Positions 52,002 to 60,310 of a DNA stretch of 64,000 bases are shown here, piece after piece. Numbering within the stretch: position 1 is the stretch's first letter; every line of letters begins with the position of its first letter. This stretch comes from Bartonella grahamii ATCC 700132. Lineage in GTDB: Bacteria > Pseudomonadota > Alphaproteobacteria > Rhizobiales > Rhizobiaceae. Below the pieces are notes generated by a model that did no database searches, was not told where the DNA came from, and saw only the letters and a list, made by a program, of their open reading frames with translations. Position numbers and translations under genes: made by a program. The DNA lies in assembly GCF_000518085.1 (NCBI RefSeq), contig NZ_JACX01000012.1, positions 1-64,000 on the forward strand, read 5' to 3'.

Positions 52002-52021
52002 CCAATCTGTCATCAGATTGG
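52002..52021 (-). terminator. Possible intrinsic terminator on the minus strand upstream of ubiH
   Basis: CCAATCTG and CAGATTGG form a perfect eight-base-pair stem with a four-base loop. Read on the minus strand it is followed directly by TTTTT. No minus-strand gene ends here, so it would end an antisense or small transcript, or it may be coincidental. Confidence 0.35.
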
Positions 52022-52142
52022 CGCCAAAAAAGAACCTCGTTTTTGTAAAGCAGAAAGAAAAGTAAACGTTAAGATATTTTAGGCAATTTAAAAAGATATT
52101 CTTTTTAAAAGAAAGCAAACTGTAAACAATGGAAGAAGTATT

Positions 52143-53420
52143 GTGTGTTCTAATCGCAATAAAGACGTACAACCCAATAAAAAAATTAAATCTCATAAAA
52201 CAAAACAATGTGATCTTCTCATTGCAGGGGGAGCGGCTGTCGGTTTAACCTTAGCGATAGCACTCAAGCAAACAGCCCCTAATCTGAAAATAAAAATCGT
52301 TGATGCTGCTCCACAAGAAGATACTCCTGCTTCTAACATACGAACCATTGCCCTTGCTGCTGCTTCTATTCGTATGTTAAAACAATTACAATGTTGGGAA
52401 CCTATAAAACCCTATGCGCAACCCATTCATTCAATGATCATCACAGATACAAGCACAAGTGACCCTGTCAAACCCACCCTTTTAACCTTTGAAGGCGACA
52501 TTAACCCTGGTGAGCCCTTTGCTGCTATGGTAGAGCAGAGAGAACTCATCAACACTTTAAAAAAACGTGTCAAAGATCTCAATATCCCTGTTATTGCAAA
52601 CACGCGTGTCATTGATTTTCATCAAGAAGACCAACATAAAACCGTCACTTTAAATAATGAAGAGGTTTGGCAAACAAAATTGCTTATTGCAGCCGACGGA
52701 GCCCATTCGAAATTACGCCAAAAAGCAGGTCTTAAAAACTTTTCTCATCCCTATAAACAAACAGCAATCATCTGTACAGTTGAACATGAAAAACCCCATA
52801 ATGGTCAAGCAATTCAACATTTTTTACCTGCCGGTCCTTTTGCTCTTCTCCCTCTCAAAGGCAACCGATCTGCCATTGTGTGGAATGAAGATCATAAAAC
52901 TGCGCAATATTATCTCAAAGCTAATGCCCTTATTTTTGAAACAGAACTCGAAAGACGCATTGGCCATCGATTAGGCAAACTCTCTTGGAATGGCGAACGT
53001 CAAGCTTTTCCTTTGAGTCTTTCTTTAACACGTCAATGCGTTAAACCACGTTTTGCTCTCGTTGGCGATGCCGCCCATACCATCCACCCCATTGCAGGAC
53101 AAGGACTCAATTTAGGATTACGCGATAGCGCTGCCCTCGCTGAAGTGATTATTGAAACAGCGCGACTAGGTCTTGACATTGGCTCCCTCACTGCTTTAGA
53201 GCGCTATCAAAGCTGGAGACGTTTTGAAGTTGTCCGTATGGCTTTAAGCAATGATTGGCTTAATAAACTCTTTTCTAATGATAGCCTTCTTTTACGGATG
53301 CTCCGCGATACCGGCCTTGGTATCGTTAATCAAACGCCAAAAATAAAAAAATACTTCATTCAAGAAGCTTCTGGTCTCACTCCCAATGCTCCACGTCTTC
53401 TACACGGCTTCCCACTTTAA
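52143..53420 (+). CDS. UbiH/UbiF/VisC-family FAD-dependent hydroxylase of ubiquinone synthesis
   Basis: This 425-residue flavin monooxygenase hydroxylates the aromatic ring during ubiquinone synthesis. The N-terminal FAD fold shows CDLLIAGGAAVGLTLAIALK, where the usual GxGxxG is GGAAVG. The DG motif LIAADGAHSKLR and the C-terminal GDAAHTIHPIAGQGLNLGLRD are typical. The GTG start at 52143 is the only upstream candidate, with GGAAGAAG before it, and gives a Lys-rich N-terminal tail of about 20 residues. Which ring position it acts on cannot be told. Confidence 0.9.
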   Translation: MCSNRNKDVQPNKKIKSHKTKQCDLLIAGGAAVGLTLAIALKQTAPNLKIKIVDAAPQEDTPASNIRTIALAAASIRMLKQLQCWEPIKPYAQPIHSMIITDTSTSDPVKPTLLTFEGDINPGEPFAAMVEQRELINTLKKRVKDLNIPVIANTRVIDFHQEDQHKTVTLNNEEVWQTKLLIAADGAHSKLRQKAGLKNFSHPYKQTAIICTVEHEKPHNGQAIQHFLPAGPFALLPLKGNRSAIVWNEDHKTAQYYLKANALIFETELERRIGHRLGKLSWNGERQAFPLSLSLTRQCVKPRFALVGDAAHTIHPIAGQGLNLGLRDSAALAEVIIETARLGLDIGSLTALERYQSWRRFEVVRMALSNDWLNKLFSNDSLLLRMLRDTGLGIVNQTPKIKKYFIQEASGLTPNAPRLLHGFPL

Positions 53421-53449
53421 GCAAAAATTCATCCTATTTCACTTTTTTA

Positions 53450-53965
53450 CAACCTTTGCCTCCCTCCTTCAAAGAACAAAAAATTCCTATCTCATCCAAT
53501 CTGTTTACAAACCAGATTCCTGTCGAGTAATTTTCTCTTGACTTCCTCCTCCCATATTTCACTTAACATAAGACTCGACAAGCGAGATACATTCTAAGAA
53601 TATTCACCACGCACTGAAAAATAATGTCTCAAAGAGGTTGCCTTATATCACCACACCTTAAAAGAAACCATTTCACGTCATAACGAAATAAACAAGACTT
53701 TTTAGCACACAACATTTTATTTATAATAATAAATTCATTGTTATCATATTGAGTGAGAAATCTAACGATCATAAAATACCCTTAATTCAAATCTCTCTCA
53801 TGTTGAAGCAATCAAAATCATTCACTTGCACATCACAAGCGGGAGTGTCGTATAAATAAAAACAGCAATAAAAAGCCTTACCCTCTCAAGTACTAAGGGC
53901 TTTAGTAACATTGGAAGCGAGTAAAGTGTATAATGACGCCGGCTTATATTTTTTATTGAAATAAA
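53450..53965 (+). repeat. Composite dispersed repeat, copy 11
   Basis: Module 1 (53455-53625) has TCAAAGAACAAAAAATTCC, CTTGACTTCCTCCTCCCATA and CATAAGACTCGACAAGCGAG. Module 2 (53712-53850) has ATTTATAATAATAAATTC, GTTGAAGCAATCAAAATCAT and TTGCACATCACAAGCGGG. Module 3 (53882-53960) has CTCTCAAGTACTAAGGGCTT and GTGTATAATGACGCCGGCTT. Confidence 0.75.
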
Positions 53966-54559
53966 AATGCTAGTGTACAAAATGGATTTTATGTAATTAT
54001 AGGGATTTTTACGTTATACTATTCACGAGAAGCGCCATAAAATAAGCTTCGTTGCATTGAAAAATTTTTCTTTTAAAAAAAGCGCGTAAATTGGTAACAC
54101 AACTGTATCCCGTTTGAGGTATTCTGTTCCTCAGACAAACCCTTTAACTTATTGTGGAATATCACACGATTTTAGAAAAAATATTCTAATATATAACAAA
54201 GTGTTCCGTACTCTATACCATCACACACAATTGTAAACTTGCATATCACCCCCTATTTCACACCATAAAAGAAGATAAACCGCAATAGAAATGACTCAAT
54301 CCTTTTATTTTCAAATATGCTCTTTATTCATTATTCATAAATGCTCATAAATGAATTTTAATCACAAGCGCTCAGAAATATGTCATAAATTCTATAAAAC
54401 CCATAACAGCCATAGAAATTTTTCATTTCCCACACACTCTATCATCTCAACAAAACGAACGATAAATAACGCAAATGCTTCATATATAATCTTATAGAAA
54501 AAAGACTAAACAAAATCTATAACATCAGGCTTATTCTACAGAACAATATTTCAAAAATA

Positions 54560-54780
54560 TAAGTATGCTAATTTATTAACATATTAATTGATAAAATTAT
54601 CATTTTACATATTGAGTGAAAATCCCTATGCAATAAATTATTCTCATTTCGACTATGTTTGTAAAGAGTCAATAAAACTATAAAAAGAAGTAAAATATCC
54701 CCCTCTCTCAAATGCCAAAAGCAATTACAATATTTTAATCCGGCATCATCATTATGCTTGCCAGATTATAACAACAAGAC
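54560..54780 (+). repeat. Composite dispersed repeat, copy 12 (worn)
   Basis: It has TTGATAAAATTATCATTTTA, ATATTGAGTGAAAATCCC and TTCTCATTTCGACTATG, then CTCTCAAATGCCAAAAGC. It lies between copy 11 and the H-NS-like gene. Positions 53966-54559 hold only AT-rich sequence in which I see no gene. Confidence 0.5.
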
Positions 54781-54946
54781 TTTTTCACTTAAATACATTT
54801 ATTCATGCCCCCTATCATTTTATTTGATCACTCAATACTTTAATATATTCGTTCAGTATGTTTATACAATCAAATTACCCAAAAGAGCATACTTCTTGCA
54901 TTTACATTCCTTGGTATTCCCTTATCTTGTAAATATCGCACACGTG

Positions 54947-55234
54947 TTATGTTACTTCAAGTTCATCAAGTGTATACCCATTCTCCAACCACTCTTTAAT
55001 CCATTTAGGTCTACGTCCACGCCCATTCCATAATTCCCATTGGTTATTGGGATTTCTATAATGGCGCTCTTTGCTCACAAGATCAGCGATATCAATTCCA
55101 TGGGCATTAGCAATTTCAAGAATTTTTCGTCGCGCATTTTGCTTTTCCTTTGCTTGCCGTTTTTTTAATTCCACATCGATTTGTGTACGCATCTCTTGTA
55201 GTTCATCAAAATTCATATTTTTGAGATCATTCAC
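54947..55234 (-). CDS. H-NS-family nucleoid protein beside the Trw locus
   Basis: This 95-residue protein has an N-terminal coiled-coil oligomerisation part (LQEMRTQIDVELKKRQAKEK). The C-terminal H-NS DNA-binding motif is present as RNPNNQWELWNGRGRRPKWI, then EWLENG. I start it at GTG 55234, with GGGGAG eight bases upstream; the longer frame to 55288 has no such site. H-NS proteins silence AT-rich, transferred DNA. It is transcribed away from the Trw genes and could regulate them from the shared 130-base promoter region, but this is inference. Confidence 0.88.
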   Translation of the reverse strand: MNDLKNMNFDELQEMRTQIDVELKKRQAKEKQNARRKILEIANAHGIDIADLVSKERHYRNPNNQWELWNGRGRRPKWIKEWLENGYTLDELEVT

Positions 55235-55362
55235 CTTAATTACTCCCCTTGCAAAAAAGAATCTTTTCTTGCCATATTTTAAACACAATTATAGACAATT
55301 TCTGTCTATTTATTATCGAAATTAAAATTACGATACATATATCACTTTGACGGAGATGTGCT

Positions 55363-55977
55363 TTGGACCAAAAAGAACTGTTTATTGGTACATCAATTAC
55401 CATCACTGCATCTTTTTTCAGCTCAATCGCTGGAACTACTAAATGCAGTGCTCAAACACCATCACACCTCTCTGACTCTCATGAATCAGTAGTCAAAAGT
55501 AAATATAAATCGTCACTCTATAAGTTATGGCAATACGCAACAAAGAACAAGCCCTCTCTGTATAATGATAGTGTAGTTCATTATGACAATAAAACCTTCC
55601 CTCATACACAACGGCTTTTTACTTCGTATAAATTTTTTTTGAAAAGATTTTTGCAACTAAAAAATTATATAAAACAAGCAACTTCAATACAGTATCAAAG
55701 ATTATTATTTTTTAAAAGCAGCACCTTTTTTCGTGGTTCCAATAATATTGGTTGGCGTAATGTGCTCTATTTTATCCCACACTTTTATCTTGTTGGTTGG
55801 ATATTCGCATATATTAGAAATATTCTTAGAAGAGAACAAAACAATAATCACAAGGAATATTCTAAGCTAAACAATCTTGTTCTGCAAATTTATAAAATCA
55901 AAAAGCAACGAGAAAAAGCACCACAAAGAATTAGCATTTGTATTAATAGAATTCTTCATAATAAGGTGTATTGCTAA
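55363..55977 (+). CDS. Unknown protein at the head of the Trw operon
   Basis: This is a 204-residue protein of unknown family. An N-terminal signal-like stretch (SITITASFFSSIAGTTKCSA) is followed by a basic, aromatic-rich middle and one probable membrane segment (VLYFIPHFYLVGWIFAYI), then a Lys-rich tail. The TTG start at 55363 has GGAG nine bases upstream; no better start is seen. Its stop overlaps the ATG of the trwN-like gene (TAATG), so it is translated together with the T4SS genes. It could be an accessory envelope protein of the secretion system. Confidence 0.6.
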   Translation: MDQKELFIGTSITITASFFSSIAGTTKCSAQTPSHLSDSHESVVKSKYKSSLYKLWQYATKNKPSLYNDSVVHYDNKTFPHTQRLFTSYKFFLKRFLQLKNYIKQATSIQYQRLLFFKSSTFFRGSNNIGWRNVLYFIPHFYLVGWIFAYIRNILRREQNNNHKEYSKLNNLVLQIYKIKKQREKAPQRISICINRILHNKVYC

Positions 55978-56609
55978 TGATTGTTCCAGATTTCACATTT
56001 TTTGCTGCTGCGTACATATCCAATACACCTCCCATAACATTTTCAGTTATCGCCGAACAAGAAGCGCGGGACAGTATCTATGTAACAGATGATAAAGATA
56101 ACTTCTTCTATCAATCATCTCAGCTTAAGGAAACAATCGCAACAACTGAACAGTTTGGACAGAGCAAACATAATTTTAACATAATTTTAGGGCAAATTGG
56201 TGTTGGAAATGTGAAATTGTTTTCTCTTTTTGATGCATTTGGTTTTTGTAGAAATCTTACAGCTGTGCAAAGCGCTTTGACTTACTGCTATGAACAAACA
56301 ACATCAAAGTGCATCTTTGAAAAAGCGACTTTGCAATCTGTGCTAAATTTTTACAACACAGAAAACTCAAACCACACCTCTATACAGAAAGTTACTTCAT
56401 ATATTGGAGTAAAAGCTGTCGTACAGGAAAATGAAGATTTGCAGGAGCCTGTAAAGCTTAAAAAAGAAGAACCAGAACAGACAACTAACGTAGATTCTCT
56501 TCCTCTCTCTTCAAAGGGAGAAGAAGATGCATTTACACATAAAGAAAGTGGTACCAGCGATGCTTTTTCGGTTGAAGATTCTTCTTCATCGAGAGGCTCG
56601 CTAGAGTGA
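55977..56609 (+). CDS. trwN: TrwN/VirB1-like lytic transglycosylase, divergent
   Basis: This 210-residue protein matches, at low identity, the pattern of VirB1 transglycosylases that open peptidoglycan for the T4SS. The candidate catalytic Glu lies in VIAEQEARDS. NIILGQIGVGNVKLFSLFDA corresponds to the family's GLMQIN segment, FGFCRNLTAVQSALTYCYEQ to its CxNLxxGA segment, and LNFYNT to SxYNTG. The normally conserved Asn after QI is Gly here, so activity is uncertain. An acidic Ser-rich tail follows (about 160-210). Position agrees with the plasmid R388 order trwN-korB-trwL. The ATG at 55977 overlaps the preceding stop. Confidence 0.65.
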   Translation: MIVPDFTFFAAAYISNTPPITFSVIAEQEARDSIYVTDDKDNFFYQSSQLKETIATTEQFGQSKHNFNIILGQIGVGNVKLFSLFDAFGFCRNLTAVQSALTYCYEQTTSKCIFEKATLQSVLNFYNTENSNHTSIQKVTSYIGVKAVVQENEDLQEPVKLKKEEPEQTTNVDSLPLSSKGEEDAFTHKESGTSDAFSVEDSSSSRGSLE

Positions 56610-56733
56610 CAGCTGATATTTTCACGAAACTCTAGAATTTTGATAGGATATTGTAATGAAAGGTAGATAAGAAAATGTTAAAGCTCTAATTAGTAAGATT
56701 TGACAAAATCTCTTCTAATTGAGGGCAAATATA

Positions 56734-57033
56734 ATGAAAATGATAGAACAAAACAGCGTTGATATAGCATTTAGTCAAAAAGCAGCACGTGAGATTACAG
56801 TTGTGATGCTTTCAGAAAGGGAATGGTATTTTACGTTTATTTCCGATGATCCAATCACCGGAAAGCCAAATAAATATACGTTACTTACACAAAGAGGAAA
56901 ATTAAGAACTTGGGCTGATCCAAAATATCTCTTTAAGTTTCTTCATGAACGAGGGGTCATTTGTGGGAGTTTTAATCTTAATCAGGATAAAGAACATGAA
57001 ACAATTAAATATTCTTCACACAACAGCTCGTAA
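56734..57033 (+). CDS. korB: Small plasmid-type protein at the KorB position
   Basis: This is a 99-residue protein lying between the trwN-like gene and the first trwL. In R388 that place is held by korB, a repressor of the trw operon; the symbol is given on position and size, not on a recognised motif. The sequence (NSVDIAFSQKAAREITVVML, then TQRGKLRTWADPKYLFKFLH) is that of a compact basic alpha/beta protein. GAGGG nine bases before ATG 56734 fixes the start; a TTG at 56719 overlaps that site. Its last 38 bases overlap trwL1 in another frame. Confidence 0.5.
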   Translation: MKMIEQNSVDIAFSQKAAREITVVMLSEREWYFTFISDDPITGKPNKYTLLTQRGKLRTWADPKYLFKFLHERGVICGSFNLNQDKEHETIKYSSHNSS

Positions 57034-57319
57034 TAAAATTGCTTTATTTTCTGCAGCTTTAACCGTATTTTTTATGGGTGATTCTGCTCATGCACAAGCC
57101 CAAGCAGCGGGTTTAGATCCTGCAAAAAAAGCTTTAGGGCTGCTTCAAACAGATTTAAAAGCGATTATCCCTATCGCTGCTGCCGTTATACTTTTGTGCT
57201 TAGCAATTGGTTATGCAGGGCGCTATATCGGAAGAGATACATTCGTACGGTGGGCAATTGGTGTCGTTATCGCTGGTTCAGCAACTGAACTTGCTGAGTT
57301 GTTATTTAAAAACCCCTGA
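56996..57319 (+). CDS. trwL: TrwL pilin-like protein, copy 1 (VirB2 family)
   Basis: This 107-residue pilus subunit precursor has a signal peptide cleaved at about AHA|QA. A short variable stretch (QAQAAGLDPAKKALGLLQTD) is followed by two membrane helices with the shared block AAVILLCLAIGYAGRYIG. The C-terminus is ELAELLFKNP. AGGA nine bases upstream supports ATG 56996. TrwL proteins form the surface pilus of the Trw system, which in Bartonella mediates erythrocyte attachment. It overlaps the korB candidate. Confidence 0.88.
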   Translation: MKQLNILHTTARNKIALFSAALTVFFMGDSAHAQAQAAGLDPAKKALGLLQTDLKAIIPIAAAVILLCLAIGYAGRYIGRDTFVRWAIGVVIAGSATELAELLFKNP

Positions 57320-57459
57320 TAAATCTATTAAAAAAATGAAATATTTCTTTAATGAAATAAAGAAATTTAGATTTCTGTTTTTTTATTTAGTGCAATAAAG
57401 AACTATATCGAAAAAAGAGATTATTTATACCAACTGTAATCTAAATTGGAATAAACAAT

Positions 57460-57774
57460 ATGAAACAATTAAAAACTCTTCAAACAATAATTTGGAATAA
57501 AGCTACTAAAACCTCTGCAGCTTTAACTGTATTTTGTATGGTCAATCCTGTGTTAGCCCAAGCAGTAGTTTTAGATCCTGCCAACAAAGCTTTAACTGCT
57601 CTCCAAACAGACTTGAAAGTGATTATCCCTATTGCTGCTGCCGTGATACTTTTGTGCTTAGCAATTGGTTATGCAGGACGCTACATTGGAAAAGACACAT
57701 TTGTACGGTGGGGTATCGGTGTTGTTGTCGCTGGTTCAGCAGCTGAACTTGCCAATTTGTTATTTAAAAGCTAG
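57460..57774 (+). CDS. trwL: TrwL pilin-like protein, copy 2
   Basis: This 104-residue TrwL has a signal peptide ending VLA|QA, the variable segment VVLDPANKALTALQTDLKVI, and the shared double-helix core with IGKDTFVRWGIGVVVAGSAA. It is closest to copy 3: both start MKQLN or MKQLK and are preceded by the same ATCTAAATTG(G/A)(A/G)ATAAACAAT leader. Confidence 0.9.
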   Translation: MKQLKTLQTIIWNKATKTSAALTVFCMVNPVLAQAVVLDPANKALTALQTDLKVIIPIAAAVILLCLAIGYAGRYIGKDTFVRWGIGVVVAGSAAELANLLFKS

Positions 57775-57852
57775 TAATGAGAATGACTATTAAAGTCATG
57801 CTGTATAAAATATTTTTTATTCTAAAGAGAAATCTAAATTGAGATAAACAAT

Positions 57853-58170
57853 ATGAAACAATTAAATATCATTCAGAGAATAATTCGTAATAAAACCATT
57901 AAAAGCTCTGCAGCTTCAGCTGTCTTTTTTATGGCCAATCCTATGTTAGCCCAAGCAGTAGTTTTAACTCCTGCAAATAACGCTTTAACTGCACTCCAAA
58001 CAGACTTAAAAACGCTTATCCCTATTGCTGCTGCCGTTATACTGTTGTGCTTAGCAATTGGCTATGCAGGACGCTACATTGGAAAAGACACATTTGTACG
58101 GTGGGGTATCGGTGTTGTTATCGCAGGTTCAGCAGCTGAACTTGCCAATTTATTATTTAAAACTACATAA
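57853..58170 (+). CDS. trwL: TrwL pilin-like protein, copy 3
   Basis: This 105-residue TrwL has signal peptide end MLA|QA and variable part VVLTPANNALTALQTDLKTL. The core is nearly identical to copy 2 at DNA level, including the stretch encoding AAVILLCLAIGYAGRYIGKD. Only a few residues differ between copies 2 and 3, so this looks like a recent duplication. Confidence 0.9.
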   Translation: MKQLNIIQRIIRNKTIKSSAASAVFFMANPMLAQAVVLTPANNALTALQTDLKTLIPIAAAVILLCLAIGYAGRYIGKDTFVRWGIGVVIAGSAAELANLLFKTT

Positions 58171-58294
58171 ATCTTTTGGAATATGAAATATTTTTTGTAA
58201 AAGAAACTTTGGATTTCAATGCCTTCATTACGCATCAATGAAATTGTTTCTTATTTCGTAGAAAAATATTTATGATAAATCAATGAAGCTAAAT

Positions 58295-58615
58295 ATGAGA
58301 AAATTAACTAATTTCCAGAAAAATAATAATCAAATTATCACAATTTCTGCTGCTATAACTGCATTTTTTATTAGCGATCCTGTGTATGCTCAAGTAAAAT
58401 TAACAAATGCAAAAACTGCTTTAGATGCTCTGCAGGATGATCTTGTTAAAAATATTATTCCTGTTGCTGCTGCTGTTATACTTTTGTGCTTAGCAATTGG
58501 TTACGCAGGACGCTACATTGAAAGGGATACATTTATACGATGGGCAATCGGCGTTGTCATCGCTGGATCAGCAACCCAGCTTGCTAAGCTGTTATTCACA
58601 GGTGCAGTTAATTAA
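58295..58615 (+). CDS. trwL: TrwL pilin-like protein, copy 4
   Basis: This 106-residue TrwL belongs to the second leader type, MRKLTNFQKN, with cleavage near VYA|QV. The variable part is KLTNAKTALDALQDDLVKNI. The core has the variant IERDTFIRWAIGVV shared only with copy 7. ATG 58295 is chosen by comparison with copies 5 and 6; an in-frame ATG at 58283 adds four residues. No strong ribosome binding site is seen. Confidence 0.85.
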   Translation: MRKLTNFQKNNNQIITISAAITAFFISDPVYAQVKLTNAKTALDALQDDLVKNIIPVAAAVILLCLAIGYAGRYIERDTFIRWAIGVVIAGSATQLAKLLFTGAVN

Positions 58616-58671
58616 AATTAAAGATGAAAACTATAATACAAAATGTTATTTATAATCTTAATGAGAGAAAT

Positions 58672-58992
58672 ATGCGAAAATTAATTAACCTTCAACCAAA
58701 AAGTAACAACAAAGTCGCAGCAATTTCTGCAGCTGTAGTTATATTTTTTATGGCTCATCCTGTACATTCCCAAGCGCAAGCTTTAAAAGCTAAAGATGCT
58801 TTAACAGCTCTACAAACGGATCTTACTACTCATATTATTCCTGTTGCTGCTGCTGTTATACTTTTGTGCTTAGCAATTGGTTATGCAGGGCGCTATATCG
58901 GAAGAGATACATTCGTACGATGGGCAATCGGTGTTATCGTCGCTGGCTCAGCAACCCAACTTGCTAAACTGCTATTCACGGGTCAAGCGTAA
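58672..58992 (+). CDS. trwL: TrwL pilin-like protein, copy 5
   Basis: This 106-residue TrwL starts MRKLINLQPK; GAGAGA six bases upstream supports ATG 58672 over the longer frame from 58624. Cleavage is near VHS|QA. The variable part is KAKDALTALQTDLTTHI and the core carries IGRDTFVRWAIGVIVAGSAT. Its 3' flank is almost identical to that of copy 6. Confidence 0.88.
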   Translation: MRKLINLQPKSNNKVAAISAAVVIFFMAHPVHSQAQALKAKDALTALQTDLTTHIIPVAAAVILLCLAIGYAGRYIGRDTFVRWAIGVIVAGSATQLAKLLFTGQA

Positions 58993-59117
58993 GTCTATAT
59001 AACGCATAATGTTTCTAATGTGAGAATTTATGTTTGATAAATTTAAAGATACAAGAATCTTATATGCTTTATAATGATAAATACAAAGTACTAAAGAGCA
59101 TTAATTAAGAGTAAGAT

Positions 59118-59429
59118 ATGAAAAAAATAATTAATTTCCAATTAAAAAATAACAACAGAATCACAGCAATTTCTGCAGCTATAAGTGTATTTTTTATAGC
59201 ACATCCTGCGAACGCAAAACTAAAAGCTGAAGATGCTTTAAAGGCTCTGCAAACAGATCTTACTACTCATATTATTCCTGTTGCAGCTGCTGTTATACTT
59301 TTGTGCTTAGCAATTGGTTACGCAGGCCGCTACATCGGAAAAGATACATTTGTACGATGGGCAATCGGTGTTATCGTCGCTGGCTCAGCAACCCAACTTG
59401 CGAGTCTGTTATTCAAGGGTCAAGTGTGA
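59118..59429 (+). CDS. trwL: TrwL pilin-like protein, copy 6
   Basis: This 103-residue TrwL starts MKKIINFQLKNN, with cleavage near ANA|KL. The variable part is KAEDALKALQTDLTTHI, shared with copy 5. The core is IGKDTFVRWAIGVIVAGSAT and the end is LASLLFKGQV. It is preceded by AAGAGTAAGATATG. Confidence 0.9.
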   Translation: MKKIINFQLKNNNRITAISAAISVFFIAHPANAKLKAEDALKALQTDLTTHIIPVAAAVILLCLAIGYAGRYIGKDTFVRWAIGVIVAGSATQLASLLFKGQV

Positions 59430-59543
59430 GTCTTTATAACACATAATGTTTCTAATGTGAGAATTTATGTTTGATAAATTTAAACATATTATGTGATATT
59501 TCGTTGATATTAAAAATATACAAAGTATTCATAAGAGTAAAAT

Positions 59544-59864
59544 ATGAAAAAAATAATTAATCTTAAATTAAAAAATAATAACAAAATTATTGTAATTTCT
59601 GCAGCTATAAGCGCCTTTTTTATAACACAGTCTGCATATGCAAATGCAAAATTAGGTCCTGCTGAAAAAGCTCTAAATGCTCTACAAAAAGATCTTATTG
59701 ATAACATTATTCCTGTTGCTGCTGCTGTTATACTTCTGTGCTTAGCAATTGGTTACGCAGGACGATACATTGAAAGAGATACATTTATACGGTGGGCAAT
59801 TGGTGTTGTCATCGCAGGTTCTGCAACCCAACTTGCTAAACTGCTATTTACAGGTAATGCATAA
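59544..59864 (+). CDS. trwL: TrwL pilin-like protein, copy 7
   Basis: This 106-residue TrwL starts MKKIINLKLKNN, with cleavage near AYA|NA. The variable part is KLGPAEKALNALQKDLIDNI. It shares IERDTFIRWAIGVVIAGSAT with copy 4 but has the leader of copy 6, so it is a mosaic of the two sequence types. Confidence 0.9.
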   Translation: MKKIINLKLKNNNKIIVISAAISAFFITQSAYANAKLGPAEKALNALQKDLIDNIIPVAAAVILLCLAIGYAGRYIERDTFIRWAIGVVIAGSATQLAKLLFTGNA

Positions 59865-59989
59865 ATTAGTATAATACGTAATGTTTTTAATATTCGTCGA
59901 TTATAGATTTGTACCAGTAATAATGTCGCTCATACTACAAAAAAAGGAATATTATTTATAGCAACTTTAATTAAAAGGGGATAAAAGAT

Positions 59990-60298
59990 ATGAAACAATT
60001 AAATACGCTTCAATCAAAAATATGTAAGATTAGTGCTATTTTTATCACTTCAGTTATGTTATTAATAATTCAATCTGCATATGCTCAGACGGAAACAAAG
60101 AGTTTAGATGTTTTTATAGGAATGCAATATGGATTAAGTATAATTATTCCTATTGTTGCTGCTGTCATTCTTTTATTACTTTTGCTTATTTATATATTTC
60201 GCATCATCGCAAGAGCTACATTTATGCGATGGGCCTTCAGTGTCATTATTGCTGGTGCAGCCTTTTATATTAGCCACATATTATTTCACCTCCACTGA
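59990..60298 (+). CDS. trwL: Divergent TrwL-like protein, copy 8
   Basis: This 102-residue protein has a signal peptide ending near AYA|QT and two hydrophobic helices in the TrwL places, but it is clearly different. The block is IIPIVAAVILLLLLLIYIFR instead of the shared GYAGRYIG sequence, and the end is FHLH. The frame RATFMRW keeps the loop motif seen as RDTFVRW in the others. A strong AAGGGGAT site precedes ATG 59990. It may have a role other than pilus shaft subunit, for example a minor or ancestral pilin. Confidence 0.75.
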   Translation: MKQLNTLQSKICKISAIFITSVMLLIIQSAYAQTETKSLDVFIGMQYGLSIIIPIVAAVILLLLLLIYIFRIIARATFMRWAFSVIIAGAAFYISHILFHLH

Positions 60299-60310
60299 CA
60301 AGAGCACTCT

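Noticed and set aside
51942-52208. 88-codon hydrophobic minus-strand frame
   Set aside because: It runs antisense to the ubiH start and across a hairpin. Its Phe-rich composition is typical of the reverse of AT-rich DNA.
58624-58671. Longer N-terminus for trwL copy 5
   Set aside because: The 16 extra residues are not found in other copies, and a GAGAGA site precedes the inner ATG at 58672.
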